Shown: in pieces, positions 33,381-42,436 of the stretch
How positions within the stretch are numbered: position 1 is the first letter of the stretch
How the letters are laid out: every line of letters begins with the position of its first letter
NCBI RefSeq assembly: GCF_007830315.1
Contig: NZ_VLKJ01000001.1
Coordinates: 186,001-250,000, forward strand
Reading direction: 5' to 3'
Length of the DNA: 64,000 nucleotides
From: Novosphingobium taihuense
Lineage (GTDB): Bacteria; Pseudomonadota; Alphaproteobacteria; Sphingomonadales; Sphingomonadaceae
The notes under the pieces: generated by a model
What the model was told of the DNA's origin: nothing
Seen by the model: only the letters and a program-made list of their open reading frames with translations
The model's database searches: none
Program-made: the position numbers and the translations under genes

Positions 33381-33406
33381 GGTTAACACCAAGTTTATTG
33401 GTTAAC
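33381..33406. promoter_or_regulatory. Paired GGTTAAC sites behind the EAL gene
   Basis: Two identical GGTTAAC boxes (33381-33387 and 33400-33406) are spaced 19 bp and also form an imperfect inverted repeat. TTAACC is a half-site of the cell-cycle regulator CtrA in alphaproteobacteria, but the spacing does not fit the full TTAA-N7-TTAA consensus. It may be a binding site driving the 16-codon ORF; this is weak inference. Confidence 0.25.
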
Positions 33407-33411
33407 AAGTT

Positions 33412-35694
33412 CTAAACGACTCCAAATCGGCGCCGTCCCAATTCGAGAAATACCTTATAAAACTCTGGAAAAGCCTGCGGTTTGCCGAGGAAATAGCCCT
33501 GTCCAACATCACAACCCATGTCGGCTAAAGCCCGGTAAGTTGCTTCATCCTCGATACCCTCCGCAACAACTGTTTGCCCTAGAGCGTGAGCCAAATCGAT
33601 TGTGGAGCGAATGATATGGCGCTCACGGTCACGCGTCATCAGCCGAGAAACGAAGCGGCGATCCAGCTTAAGTTCGTCGCTTGGCAGGTCGGCAAGATAA
33701 GCCAAACTGGCCTCTCCGGTGCCGAAATCATCGATTGACAGCCGGAAGCCCATTGCCCGCAGTTGTGACAGGTTCTGCACTGCTGCAGGCCGATTTCGCA
33801 CGCTCGATGTTTCGGTCACTTCGACCGTCAGAAGACGTGGATCAATATTCCGCCGCCGCACGATTTCGGCAAAATTTGCGACAAGCGAGGGTTTGTCGAC
33901 CATTTGGGCTGACAGGTTTATGCTCATCTGGACATGGCGGTCTAGTGAATTCAAGGCCAGCGTTGCGGTGATGGCCTCATCGACTACCCAATACGTCAAT
34001 GCGTCGATGCGCCCTGCCCGTTCAGCCTGAAGGATAAACGCGTCTGGCGCGATGGGACCACGAGTGGGGTGATTCCAGCGAATGAGCGCTTCAGCGCCAC
34101 ACAACTCGCTGGTTCGCATGTCCCACTGACTTTGAAATGCCAACCAGATCTCTCCATTGCGGAGACCTTCGTCGATCCTTGCGTGGAGCGAGAGTTCCCA
34201 CGTCGCTTCGGCGAGTCGATCGGCTTCGAAAAGTTCGACAGATCGTCCTGAACCCAAAGCGTCGTTTGCGCTTGCGAGTGCTGAATTCAGGCGTGCCTGT
34301 GGGTCCAAACCTTCGTTGCGGTCCAGACCAAAATGGATATTCGTGTCGAAAGTGAAGCTGCCGATCTGCAGCGGCGCCGAGAATAGGGCGCGCAAGCCTT
34401 CCAAATGATTAAGCTGCATCTCGAGCGGCCGCGCTTCCTCGGTCCATGCAAAATGGCCGCCATCACCATTGTAGATTGTTTCGATCCCTGACCCGACCGA
34501 AAGGCGCCGGGCAATCTGCTTGGCGCATTCTCCATGGAGTTCCTTGGGGAGTGTTGCCAGTATCTCCTCATACCGAGCGATGATTGCAACAATCACATCG
34601 CGGCCAACCCCAAGAGGCTGTTCGCTCAGCGCCAAGAAGTTTGGCAATCCAGATGTACTGGTGTGCTGTACACGTCTTACACGGAGCTGCCAGAGACGGA
34701 TTGACGAATAGATCGCCAAGCAGGGTACTGCCGCCCCAATATCTGCTGTAAGGCCGACTTGTTGTAAGACTGCCGGCACACAAAAGGTGAAAGCCAGGCT
34801 TGAGCCGTAAAGAACAAACTTTGTACGCCTTCTCACAGCTCTGCTCGCCGCAGCGATCAGGAGCCAAACCCCAAATAGTAAGGGGTAGTATCCCAAATTC
34901 ACTGCAAACGGCAATCCAAGCGCATCTGCGCCCGCAAGATCGAGTGCAAGTGGATGATATCGCCCGTGACCAAAATAGCCGACGGGGCGAACCACACCCG
35001 CTGAATTGATAATAACTGTACGACCCGTCATCAACCCATTTTGATATTCTCCATGCAAAAACTTCTCCACGGGTACAAAAGGTATGCTCTCTATATCGAG
35101 AAGAGTATTTGGCCCAAAGTAATTCTGTGGACCACCACTTTTTTCTGCCAGAAATGCGGCCACGGAGGGATACGATCGGCCATTGACCTCTATTGAATAG
35201 GCGGATGACACGCCGTATTCCATGAAGTTGGTATTCCAGGCGGACAACACCACCGGGATATTCGCAATCTGGGCCGGCTCTGGAATATCGAAGTCGGACG
35301 GCACGAATTCATGCCCTAGGGTGCCAAGCTCCTTGCTCCGAACGACGAAGCTCGCGTCAGGCTTCAACCGATCAATCGATGCTTTCAACTTACGATCACC
35401 GTCCCGATCTTCACCAAAGACGACGGGAGTGTCGATAAGCACCCGCTGTGGCATCTGCTTGGCGACCTGCTCAATTACGGTCGCAAGCCGCCTTGTTCCG
35501 ATGATCGACTTTTCACCCGCATAAATACCTTGATCAAAGCTAAGAACGATAGTCGAATGACTGGGAGCGTGCGAACTAAGCTTGGCCAAAGTGTTGCGGA
35601 AAGGCTGGTCGATTGGCGTCAGCAAATCGGTAAGCGCCAGCAACGCCGGAATTATCAGCGCGAGATACAGCGGGGAGCGCAGTTGCTTCAACAT
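33412..35694 (-). CDS. CHASE2-EAL cyclic-di-GMP phosphodiesterase, membrane-bound
   Basis: This 760-residue protein likely degrades c-di-GMP, the second messenger that controls biofilm and polysaccharide synthesis. It has an N-terminal membrane helix, a periplasmic CHASE2 sensor domain (about 40-265), three more helices (about 270-345), a degenerate GGDEF-like region (with DGGHFAW in place of GGDEF), and a C-terminal EAL domain. The EAL domain keeps its active-site set: GAEALIRWNH, NLSAQM, VTETS, IDDFGTGEASL, LDRRF, VAEGIED and GQGYFLGKP. It is 82 bp behind the XrtA amidotransferase gene on the same strand. Its base composition is visibly less GC-rich than its neighbours, which hints at acquisition by transfer. 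Confidence 0.9.
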   Translation of the reverse strand: MLKQLRSPLYLALIIPALLALTDLLTPIDQPFRNTLAKLSSHAPSHSTIVLSFDQGIYAGEKSIIGTRRLATVIEQVAKQMPQRVLIDTPVVFGEDRDGDRKLKASIDRLKPDASFVVRSKELGTLGHEFVPSDFDIPEPAQIANIPVVLSAWNTNFMEYGVSSAYSIEVNGRSYPSVAAFLAEKSGGPQNYFGPNTLLDIESIPFVPVEKFLHGEYQNGLMTGRTVIINSAGVVRPVGYFGHGRYHPLALDLAGADALGLPFAVNLGYYPLLFGVWLLIAAASRAVRRRTKFVLYGSSLAFTFCVPAVLQQVGLTADIGAAVPCLAIYSSIRLWQLRVRRVQHTSTSGLPNFLALSEQPLGVGRDVIVAIIARYEEILATLPKELHGECAKQIARRLSVGSGIETIYNGDGGHFAWTEEARPLEMQLNHLEGLRALFSAPLQIGSFTFDTNIHFGLDRNEGLDPQARLNSALASANDALGSGRSVELFEADRLAEATWELSLHARIDEGLRNGEIWLAFQSQWDMRTSELCGAEALIRWNHPTRGPIAPDAFILQAERAGRIDALTYWVVDEAITATLALNSLDRHVQMSINLSAQMVDKPSLVANFAEIVRRRNIDPRLLTVEVTETSSVRNRPAAVQNLSQLRAMGFRLSIDDFGTGEASLAYLADLPSDELKLDRRFVSRLMTRDRERHIIRSTIDLAHALGQTVVAEGIEDEATYRALADMGCDVGQGYFLGKPQAFPEFYKVFLELGRRRFGVV

Positions 35695-35776
35695 AGGTCC
35701 AGCGACATTGTTTCCACGCTGGATTAGTCCGGATTGGTGAAGATCACCTTACCGGGCAAACAAACTTAAACGCGTA

Positions 35777-37666
35777 TCAACCAAGCCGATCCAAGGATTT
35801 CCGCAACATGAGAAGCTGCCAGATCAGGCGGCTGTGGTCTGAACGTCCTGAAATGTGTGCGTCGGCCAGGGCATCGATCCGGGCGCTGTCGAACCAGCCT
35901 GTGCGGGCGAGCGCTCCGCTGGCGGCAAGGCCGCGCGCTTCTTCTGCCAGTGGTCCGCGCAGCCACTGAGCAATGGGCGTGACGAAGCCCATCTTTGGGC
36001 GGAACAGCACGTCCTCGGGCAGGTATCGGCGCATCGTATCCTTCACCAGCCACTTCCCGGTCGTGCCCTTCACGCGCAGGCCTTCGGGCAGGCGCGCGCC
36101 GAATTCGACGAGGCGATGATCGAGCAGCGGTTCGCGCGCTTCGAGACTGACCGCCATGCTCGTGCGATCGACCTTGGTGAGGATGTCACCGGGCATATAG
36201 AACTTGAGGTCGGCATACTGCGCGCGGTCTAGCCCGGACCGGGCGGGCGCACGGCGCATCATGTCCACGAACGGCTGTTCGGCGCGATAATCGCCACGCA
36301 AGCGCTTGAAATCGGGGCTGTAAAGCGTGTCGCGCAAATCGGCCGAGGTGACCGCGAGTGCGCGAGCATAGCCCTCTTCGCCATCGCCGGCGAGGCTGAG
36401 CAGCGTGGTCTTGGCCCGCAATGGTCGTGGCGCCCAGTCTGCCTTGGGCCAGACCCGGCCAAGGCCACCAAACAGCGGTTTGCGAAGTGCTGCTGGCAGG
36501 AGGGAGCGGGCCTGCTCTTCCCGGTGCTGAAAGGCCTGGCGGCGGTAACCCGCAAAGGCCTCGTCGGCGCCATCGCCGGAAAGCGCCACGGTCACGTGCT
36601 CACGCGCCAGTTCGCAGACACGGAAGGTGGGAAGCGCGGAAGCGTCGGCGAACGGCTCGTCGAACATGCCCGCCAGCCTGTCGACCAGCGAGAAGTCTTC
36701 GGGCGAGACGGTGCGTTTCCAGTGCTGGGTATGGAATTGCGCGGCGATGCGATCGGCGTAAGCGGTTTCGTCGAGCGCGGCGACATCGAAACCGATCGAG
36801 CACGTCTTGACCGGTGTGGTGCTCGCCTCGGCCATGAGCGCGACGACGCTGGAACTGTCCACTCCGCCCGACAGAAACGCGCCGAGCGGCACGTCCGCCA
36901 GCATGCGCGACGTGACGGCTTCGCGCATGTGGTGGAGCAGGTGCGCGCCGAGGTCGTCCGCCTTGCCTTTCTCGCGGTCGGCGAAGGAGACGTCCCACCA
37001 TTGCACCGGAGCGGGCGGCGGGGCATCCGGGCGCAGGAGCTGGTAATGCCCCGCAGGCAGCTTCTCGACACCCTTGAGGATCGAGCGGTGATCGGGGACG
37101 TAACCCCATGCGAGATAGTCCTCCACCGCCAGCGGATCGATTTCGCGCCTTAGCGAGGGATGCGCGAGAAGCGCCTTTAGCTCGGAGCCAAAGATCACCG
37201 CACCATCGGCCAGCCGCGCGGTGAACAACGGCTTCACGCCAAAACGGTCGCGGACGAGCAGCGTGGTGCGTTGGCGCAGGTCGTGGAGCGCGAAGGCGAA
37301 CATGCCGTGGAGGCGCGGCAGGCAATCGACGCCCCATTGCCGCCATGCCTGCAGGATCACTTCGGTATCGCCATCGGTGCGGAAAGTCGCGCCGAGCGCC
37401 TGAAGCTCCTTGCGCAAGTCCCTGAAATTGTAGATTTCACCGTTGAAGACGATCACTGCATCGCCCTCTGCCGCAATCATCGGCTGGGGCGATCCGGCCA
37501 GGTCTATGATCGACAGGCGGCGGTGGCCGAGGCCTACGCCGGGCGCGGTCCACACGCCCTCCCCGTCCGGGCCGCGATGCGCGATGGCGTCGCACATGCG
37601 GCGGACCCGGTCAGGATCGACAGGCTTGAGGCCTTCGGTATGGATGATTCCTGCGATTCCGCACAT
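35777..37666 (-). CDS. Asparagine-synthase-type amidotransferase, exosortase A system-associated
   Basis: This 629-residue glutamine-dependent amidotransferase resembles asparagine synthetase B. The N-terminal glutaminase domain starts with the nucleophile Cys2 (MCGIAGI), followed by RGPDGEG, FNGEIYNFR and DGDTEVIL. The C-terminal ATP-pyrophosphatase domain has the PP-loop LSGGVDSSSVVALM and ALSGDGADEAFAGY. Proteins of this length next to exosortase genes form the XrtA-associated amidotransferase group and probably amidate a sugar or peptide during exopolysaccharide synthesis. The frame continues upstream to 37984, but the N-terminal Cys must follow the initiator Met, fixing the start at 37666. 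It is the last gene of the main XrtA operon, 11 bp after the exosortase. Confidence 0.92.
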   Translation of the reverse strand: MCGIAGIIHTEGLKPVDPDRVRRMCDAIAHRGPDGEGVWTAPGVGLGHRRLSIIDLAGSPQPMIAAEGDAVIVFNGEIYNFRDLRKELQALGATFRTDGDTEVILQAWRQWGVDCLPRLHGMFAFALHDLRQRTTLLVRDRFGVKPLFTARLADGAVIFGSELKALLAHPSLRREIDPLAVEDYLAWGYVPDHRSILKGVEKLPAGHYQLLRPDAPPPAPVQWWDVSFADREKGKADDLGAHLLHHMREAVTSRMLADVPLGAFLSGGVDSSSVVALMAEASTTPVKTCSIGFDVAALDETAYADRIAAQFHTQHWKRTVSPEDFSLVDRLAGMFDEPFADASALPTFRVCELAREHVTVALSGDGADEAFAGYRRQAFQHREEQARSLLPAALRKPLFGGLGRVWPKADWAPRPLRAKTTLLSLAGDGEEGYARALAVTSADLRDTLYSPDFKRLRGDYRAEQPFVDMMRRAPARSGLDRAQYADLKFYMPGDILTKVDRTSMAVSLEAREPLLDHRLVEFGARLPEGLRVKGTTGKWLVKDTMRRYLPEDVLFRPKMGFVTPIAQWLRGPLAEEARGLAASGALARTGWFDSARIDALADAHISGRSDHSRLIWQLLMLRKSLDRLG

Positions 37667-37677
37667 GCGAAGGAAGC

Positions 37678-39246
37678 CTAGCGGCCTGCGGCAGCGCGGT
37701 CCATCCACGCATCCACTGGTCCGGCTGCGTTGAGGAAGGCGCGCAAGGAGGCTTCGGCCGGAGGCTGGCCGGGGATTGCGTCTTCGGCAGACAGGATAAG
37801 CGTGGCGGTGGTGCGTTCGCGCAGCAGCAGGCGATCGAGGATGTTCTCGAGCTTGAGGCGAGTGTTGCTGCCAGTGAATAGCGGACCGGAGCGGTAGAAC
37901 GTCTCGGCAAGGCGATGCACCGGGCCCGCGGTCTGGATGCGGTCGGCATGGCCCTGGGCAAGCGGAGCGGGCGAGCTTTCCCAAGCCCAGCCACCGCCGA
38001 GCGGGATCGCGCCCTGCCCGAAGCCGCCTGCCTCGCGCCCGTCGTCCTGCGTTGCGTAGAGCGCATAGGAGATGTCGACGGTGTGGCCTGCGTCATCGCG
38101 GAAGCGGCCTAGCAAAACGTGGTTTGCGCCGGTGTGGAGTGGCTTCCACGCGGCTTGCGGGGTGTAGTCAACCTGTTGCCAGCCGGGGACCTCGGGGAAA
38201 GCTATGCGCGCCGGGACCGGGGCTTCGAGGCTGTTGGCCCATGCACTCCATCCGCTGAACACCAGTGCGATGGCGGCGAGCGCGGGCAGCGCCCTGCCCT
38301 GCCCCATGGAGAATGCGGAGAGCCTTGCCAGAAGAGCGTTACCGTTGAGGGCTTCGGCATCGACCATGCGGTCGTCAATGGCGCGGTCAAAGAAGCGCCA
38401 GGCAATGGCCATGACCAGCGCCATGACCACGGCGAAGAATATCCAGCCGTAGAAGATGTGGTCGAAACCGGCGGCAAATTCGATGCCACGATGCTCGGCG
38501 ATGAAGATCGTGCCCCATGCGCGCACGCCGTTGGCAAGGATCGGCATCGCGATGCTGAGCGCCATGAAGGCAATGCGGCGGGTCCACGAAGCGAAGCAGA
38601 CGTTGGCGACGAGTGCGCCGTAGGCGATCATCGCGATGAGGAACTTCACGCCGGAGCAGGCCTCGGCCACTTCAAAATAGCCGCCGGGGGTGGTGATGAA
38701 CACGCCTTCGATGTGCGCAGGCACGTTGCTGAGCGCCAGCAGCGCCATCGAGATCTTCGCGGTGATGGTCTGGAGCGCAGGGATCAGCTCGTCGCCTGCG
38801 GGGACGAGGAACAGCATGTAGGCGATGGGGAACAGCAGGGCGGCGCAGGCGCGGGGACCGAGCAGGACCAGCACACTCGCCTGCGCCATGAGGACCACGC
38901 CAAGCTGCGTGGCGAGCGAGAGGCCGGCGAAAGTGCCGAGCAGCCAGAGAAACGCGGCTCCCGCGAAAGCGATCAGACCGGGCCACCAGGCTTGGGGCTC
39001 GATCCGCACCACTTCACGCCAGCGCAGTGAAATCAGCCAGCCGAGGATGAAGGGGATGAGGAGAACGTGGTTGTAGGTCGAACTGTCCCACCACTGCAGG
39101 AACATCGCCTGCCAGTCGGAGGCGAAGAGCACGACGTTGCCTGTCCATGCGCACGCCAGCAGCGCGAGCGCGCGACGCCATGGCACCGGGAGCGCTGCAA
39201 CCGCACGGCCGAGCGGGGCCTTGAGCGCGAGGTCAGGCAGCGACAC
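37678..39246 (-). CDS. xrtA: Exosortase A fused to an EpsI domain
   Basis: Exosortase A is a membrane transpeptidase that cleaves PEP-CTERM tails of exported proteins and attaches them to the cell surface; it works together with exopolysaccharide synthesis. The 522-residue product has about eight hydrophobic helices and the catalytic residues Cys197 (AEACSGVKFL), Arg242 (ANGVRAW) and His263 (FDHIFYGW). Residues about 345-522 form an EpsI-type periplasmic domain, which is a separate gene in many systems. The GTG at 39246 (MSLPDLALKAP) is chosen as start; it overlaps the end of the glycosyltransferase gene by 14 bases. A frame reaching 39360 would extend further into that gene. Confidence 0.92.
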   Translation of the reverse strand: MSLPDLALKAPLGRAVAALPVPWRRALALLACAWTGNVVLFASDWQAMFLQWWDSSTYNHVLLIPFILGWLISLRWREVVRIEPQAWWPGLIAFAGAAFLWLLGTFAGLSLATQLGVVLMAQASVLVLLGPRACAALLFPIAYMLFLVPAGDELIPALQTITAKISMALLALSNVPAHIEGVFITTPGGYFEVAEACSGVKFLIAMIAYGALVANVCFASWTRRIAFMALSIAMPILANGVRAWGTIFIAEHRGIEFAAGFDHIFYGWIFFAVVMALVMAIAWRFFDRAIDDRMVDAEALNGNALLARLSAFSMGQGRALPALAAIALVFSGWSAWANSLEAPVPARIAFPEVPGWQQVDYTPQAAWKPLHTGANHVLLGRFRDDAGHTVDISYALYATQDDGREAGGFGQGAIPLGGGWAWESSPAPLAQGHADRIQTAGPVHRLAETFYRSGPLFTGSNTRLKLENILDRLLLRERTTATLILSAEDAIPGQPPAEASLRAFLNAAGPVDAWMDRAAAGR

Positions 39247-40462
39247 GGGGGGACTCGGGGCCAGACAGGCCGAGCAGGCCAGCGAGCGGGGCCAGCACTC
39301 CGGCCCAACCGCACTTTTCCAGCACGAAAGCGCGGGCCGACTGGCCGATGGTGGCGGCACGGACCTTGTCGTGGAGCAGGCTGAGCGCTGCCTTGGCGAG
39401 AGCGTCGGAACCGCTGGCGACGACCAGTTCGTGGCCCTCGCGCGCAGGGATGCCGGTGGCGGCCTCAGGCGTGGCGAGGACCGGGCGGGCCATGGCCATG
39501 GCTTCGAGCACCTTGTTCTGCACGCCGCGCGCGATGGTCAGCGGAGCAACGACGAGGTCGGCTCCGGCAAGCCAGGGGCGCACGTCGATCACCGCGCCAG
39601 TGACGCGGGTGCCGTTGACGCGTTCAAGCGAACGGACCGCCAGCGTCGGCGCGCGGCCAACAACGTTGAAGCGCGCCTGCGGAAATGTCGCGCGGATCTG
39701 CGGCATGACTTCGCGGGCGAACATTTCGACGGCGGCCACGTTGGGCGGGTAGTCCATCTGGCCGGTGAAGGTCAGTTGCGGCCCCTCGCCTGCCATTTCG
39801 GGTGCAGGAGGCATGCCTTCCGGGTCGAAGAAATCGGTGTCGATGCCATTGCCGAGGGCCATTACGCGCGGCTCTGAACCGGGGGTCAGGCGCTGGCGGA
39901 AGAGCGCAGCTTCCTCCGGCGTGACGAGCAGGCTGGCGTGGGCGCGGCGGGCAATGTCGCTTTCGAAGCGCGAGAGCAGGCGGGCTTCGCGGGCATAGAG
40001 GCGGCTCGCGGGAAAGCGGGCGGCGGCGGCATAAGCTTCGAACTTGGCGGAATCGACATCGACGAAATCCATCACCACGCGTCCAGCGAAAGTGGCGGGG
40101 ATGTATTGCGCCATCTGGCCGGAGAAGACGTAGATTGCGCTGATGGGGCGCTCAGCCAGAATTTGTGCGACGTAGGTGGCGATGCGCTTGTCGGCAAAAG
40201 CGGTGAGGCTGACCGGCCTGGCGCTGGCCAAAGCCTCTACGCCAGCCAACTTCAGCGAGCGGGTGCGCGGCACGAGGCAATGGCTTGCGGCGACGGCGAT
40301 CAGCTCGGGCTCATGGGCCATGTCGCCTTCGTCATCGGCGAAGCAGGCGACATGGACAGGAGCAAGCCCCGCGATGTGGCGCAGAACGTGGCACGAGCGG
40401 ATCTTGTCACCGCGATCCGGCGGAAACGGAATGCGGTGGGCAAGGAACAGGACTTCGCTCAT
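39233..40462 (-). CDS. Glycosyltransferase, exosortase A system-associated
   Basis: This 409-residue protein is a GT-B glycosyltransferase of the group found with XrtA loci (family recalled as TIGR03087). It opens with LFLAHRIPFPPDRGDKIRS, a conserved N-terminal signature, and has a donor-binding half with LTFTGQMDYPPN, FNVVGRAP, and the PLTIARGVQNKVLEAMAMARPV motif typical of GT4-like nucleotide-sugar binding. It should add a sugar to the exopolysaccharide repeat unit at the cytoplasmic face. The ATG at 40462 overlaps the FemAB gene stop (ATGA), and its end overlaps the exosortase start. Confidence 0.92.
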   Translation of the reverse strand: MSEVLFLAHRIPFPPDRGDKIRSCHVLRHIAGLAPVHVACFADDEGDMAHEPELIAVAASHCLVPRTRSLKLAGVEALASARPVSLTAFADKRIATYVAQILAERPISAIYVFSGQMAQYIPATFAGRVVMDFVDVDSAKFEAYAAAARFPASRLYAREARLLSRFESDIARRAHASLLVTPEEAALFRQRLTPGSEPRVMALGNGIDTDFFDPEGMPPAPEMAGEGPQLTFTGQMDYPPNVAAVEMFAREVMPQIRATFPQARFNVVGRAPTLAVRSLERVNGTRVTGAVIDVRPWLAGADLVVAPLTIARGVQNKVLEAMAMARPVLATPEAATGIPAREGHELVVASGSDALAKAALSLLHDKVRAATIGQSARAFVLEKCGWAGVLAPLAGLLGLSGPESPRVAA

Positions 40463-41514
40463 GCAAGGCCGTTGGCGATGAACGGGCCGATGCGGTTGGC
40501 GAGGCTGAGTGGCAGTTTCTGCCAAAGCGCAATCTTGGCCTTGTAGCGCGGGCTGAGCGGGTTGACGTCGCGCGGGGCCTGGCCGTCGGCAGTCCATGTC
40601 GCATAGGCGAGTGGTTCGGGGGTGAAGCCCCAGTTGCGCTTGAAGTGATATGCCCCGGTATCAACCTTGGAACGGCCGAAATCGAAACGGTCACATCCGC
40701 GTCCGCGCGCGTGGTTCATCAGCGCATAGTACATCACATCGTTGGCACGCATCGTCCGCGCGGCATGGGTGCCGCCGCCCCAGTAAGGCATGACCGCGCC
40801 GCGATGGTAGAGACTCAGCACCGAGGCGAGCGGCTGCCCTTCGTGGAGAACGGTCAGGATATCGGCATCAACGCCGAAGCCGTCCATCACTGAATCGAAC
40901 AGGCGTTTCGGGAATACCGGTGTGCCGAGATTGCGCACGGATTCGGCATAGACAGCGTAATGCATCGCGCGATCATCGGCACAGCGCCCGGTCCGCACTT
41001 CCATGCCATGGCCCAGGCCCCGGCGCACTTCGGCGCGCTGCTTGCGCGGGATGGCGAGCAGCTGCGCATCATCGTCAGCTGCGAGGGCAATGACGAAGCC
41101 TGCGTGGCTGTCGGTCTTGACGTGCCAGCCCTCGCCTTGCGGCAAAGGCCCGCCGCGCAATTCGAGTGTGGGGCAGTTGAGACGGACGGCCAGTTCCTGC
41201 GCGGCTGCGAAAAGTGCGGGATCACCCTCACCCACGACGCCGCCGCCAACGCCGAAACCGGTGGAAACCAGTGCTCGACCGAACAGCGGGGAATGGACTT
41301 CATGCAGCGGCAGGACGCCACGGATCGCGCCGTCCCGTTCGGACAGGAGAACGTGGGTTCTGTGCCCGGTCGATCGCTCGACGGCATCGAGCCATTCGGC
41401 GCGGTGGAAGGCTGTGGTGTCGGGATGGTCGGCAAGGAAGCGCGCTATTGCCGCATGGTCGCCCGGATCGGCGATGCGCGCAACCGCGCTGGCAGGGAAG
41501 AACGGAGCGTTCAT
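40459..41514 (-). CDS. FemAB-family protein, exosortase A system-associated
   Basis: This 351-residue protein has the double-GNAT fold of FemAB/LPG synthase-like acyl- or aminoacyl-transferases, and matches the XrtA-associated subgroup in length and in segments such as FHRAEWLDAVERSTGHRTH, RKQRAEVRRGLGHG, LYHRGAVMPYWGGG, and the ending YHFKRNWGFTPEPL. FemAB proteins transfer aminoacyl groups from tRNA to amines; in XrtA loci the acceptor is unknown and may be an amino sugar of the exopolysaccharide. It overlaps the deacetylase gene (ATGA at 41511-41514) upstream and the glycosyltransferase gene (ATGA) downstream. Confidence 0.9.
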   Translation of the reverse strand: MNAPFFPASAVARIADPGDHAAIARFLADHPDTTAFHRAEWLDAVERSTGHRTHVLLSERDGAIRGVLPLHEVHSPLFGRALVSTGFGVGGGVVGEGDPALFAAAQELAVRLNCPTLELRGGPLPQGEGWHVKTDSHAGFVIALAADDDAQLLAIPRKQRAEVRRGLGHGMEVRTGRCADDRAMHYAVYAESVRNLGTPVFPKRLFDSVMDGFGVDADILTVLHEGQPLASVLSLYHRGAVMPYWGGGTHAARTMRANDVMYYALMNHARGRGCDRFDFGRSKVDTGAYHFKRNWGFTPEPLAYATWTADGQAPRDVNPLSPRYKAKIALWQKLPLSLANRIGPFIANGLA

Positions 41515-42413
41515 GCAGCCTCACGAAAGGGCGTGCGCGCCGCCTCTATTGCAGCGACCTCGTCCATGCGGCCCCAACGGAATTCGCGCACCAGACGCGA
41601 AAGCTTTGCCGCCATGACATCGAGATTTGTGTAGTGCCGCAGCTTCGACTTGAGCGGAGCGACCGGCGGGCGCGGCTGGTCCGGATCGATTTCCCATGGG
41701 TGGAAATAGAACACCGCCGGTCGGCCATCGCGTTCATTGACCTGACGGATCGCCCAGCGCGAGACGGCATAAGGCAAGAGCCGGAAGAACCCGCCCCCGC
41801 CTGCAGCCATGCGACGACCCGCGACTTCAGCGGTCGTAACCGGAATCTCGATCAGGTCCGCGTCCGAGACCGGGCGAAATGCAAAGCGTGGGGCCTCTCG
41901 CCAGCCGTAGTGATCGTGGACGATGGGCGCGACTGATGAGGAATAGACATAGCCCTGCTCGGACAGCACTTCGTGCGCCCAGGGTGTTCGGGCATCGATC
42001 GAGAAACTTGGCGCGCGATAGCCGGTAACTCGCTCGCCGGTTACATCTTCGAGCACCTTGCGCGCACGTTCGATGTCAGCGGCAAATGCTTCGCGGCCCA
42101 AGGTGAATACGCGAGCGTGGTCCCAGCCGTGGCTGGCGATCTCGTGACCTGCCGCGGCAATCCGGCGCATCATTGCCGGGTAACGCTCGGCAATCCAGCC
42201 CAGCGTGAAGAACGTGCCCTTCACGCCCGCATGGTCGAACAGGGCTAGTATCTGCTCGCAGTTGCGCTCGACGCGACAGGTCAGCCCGTCCCAGTCAGCC
42301 CGGTCGATCACGGTTTCGAACGCGCCGACCTGGAACCAGTCCTCCACGTCGACGGACAATCCGTTCAGCACTTGGCCGTTCAGCACCCGGCCGTTCAGCA
42401 CCCCGGACGACAT
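41511..42413 (-). CDS. Polysaccharide deacetylase, exosortase A system-associated
   Basis: This 300-residue protein is a NodB-type carbohydrate esterase with a DUF3473-type C-terminus, the XrtA-associated group. It removes acetyl groups from N-acetylated sugars. Visible motifs are LSVDVEDWFQ (metal Asp and catalytic Asp), SHGWDHARVF (the two metal His), RAPSFSID and the terminal FYFHPWEIDPDQPR. The start is ATG at 42413 (MSSGVLNG), but three copies of a 15-bp repeat follow, giving VLNGR-VLNGQ-VLNGL; the usual family start is a Met shortly before NGLSVDVED, so an internal GTG could also be used. It is 23 bp behind the AAA ATPase gene. Confidence 0.91.
   Translation of the reverse strand: MSSGVLNGRVLNGQVLNGLSVDVEDWFQVGAFETVIDRADWDGLTCRVERNCEQILALFDHAGVKGTFFTLGWIAERYPAMMRRIAAAGHEIASHGWDHARVFTLGREAFAADIERARKVLEDVTGERVTGYRAPSFSIDARTPWAHEVLSEQGYVYSSSVAPIVHDHYGWREAPRFAFRPVSDADLIEIPVTTAEVAGRRMAAGGGGFFRLLPYAVSRWAIRQVNERDGRPAVFYFHPWEIDPDQPRPPVAPLKSKLRHYTNLDVMAAKLSRLVREFRWGRMDEVAAIEAARTPFREAA
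42361..42405 (-). repeat. Three 15-bp tandem repeats at the start of the deacetylase gene
   Basis: CCGTTCAGCACTTGG, CCGTTCAGCACCCGG and CCGTTCAGCACCCCG follow each other without spacer on the plus strand. On the coding strand each unit supplies an in-frame GTG-CTG-AAC-GG block, so copy number changes would lengthen or shorten the protein N-terminus by five residues without a frameshift. Confidence 0.9.
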
Positions 42414-42436
42414 TGCACTATCCCCTGATGCGTCGC

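Noticed and set aside
37667..37984. N-terminal extension of the amidotransferase
   Set aside because: The glutaminase needs Cys directly after the initiator Met (MCGIAG), and the extension lies inside the exosortase gene.
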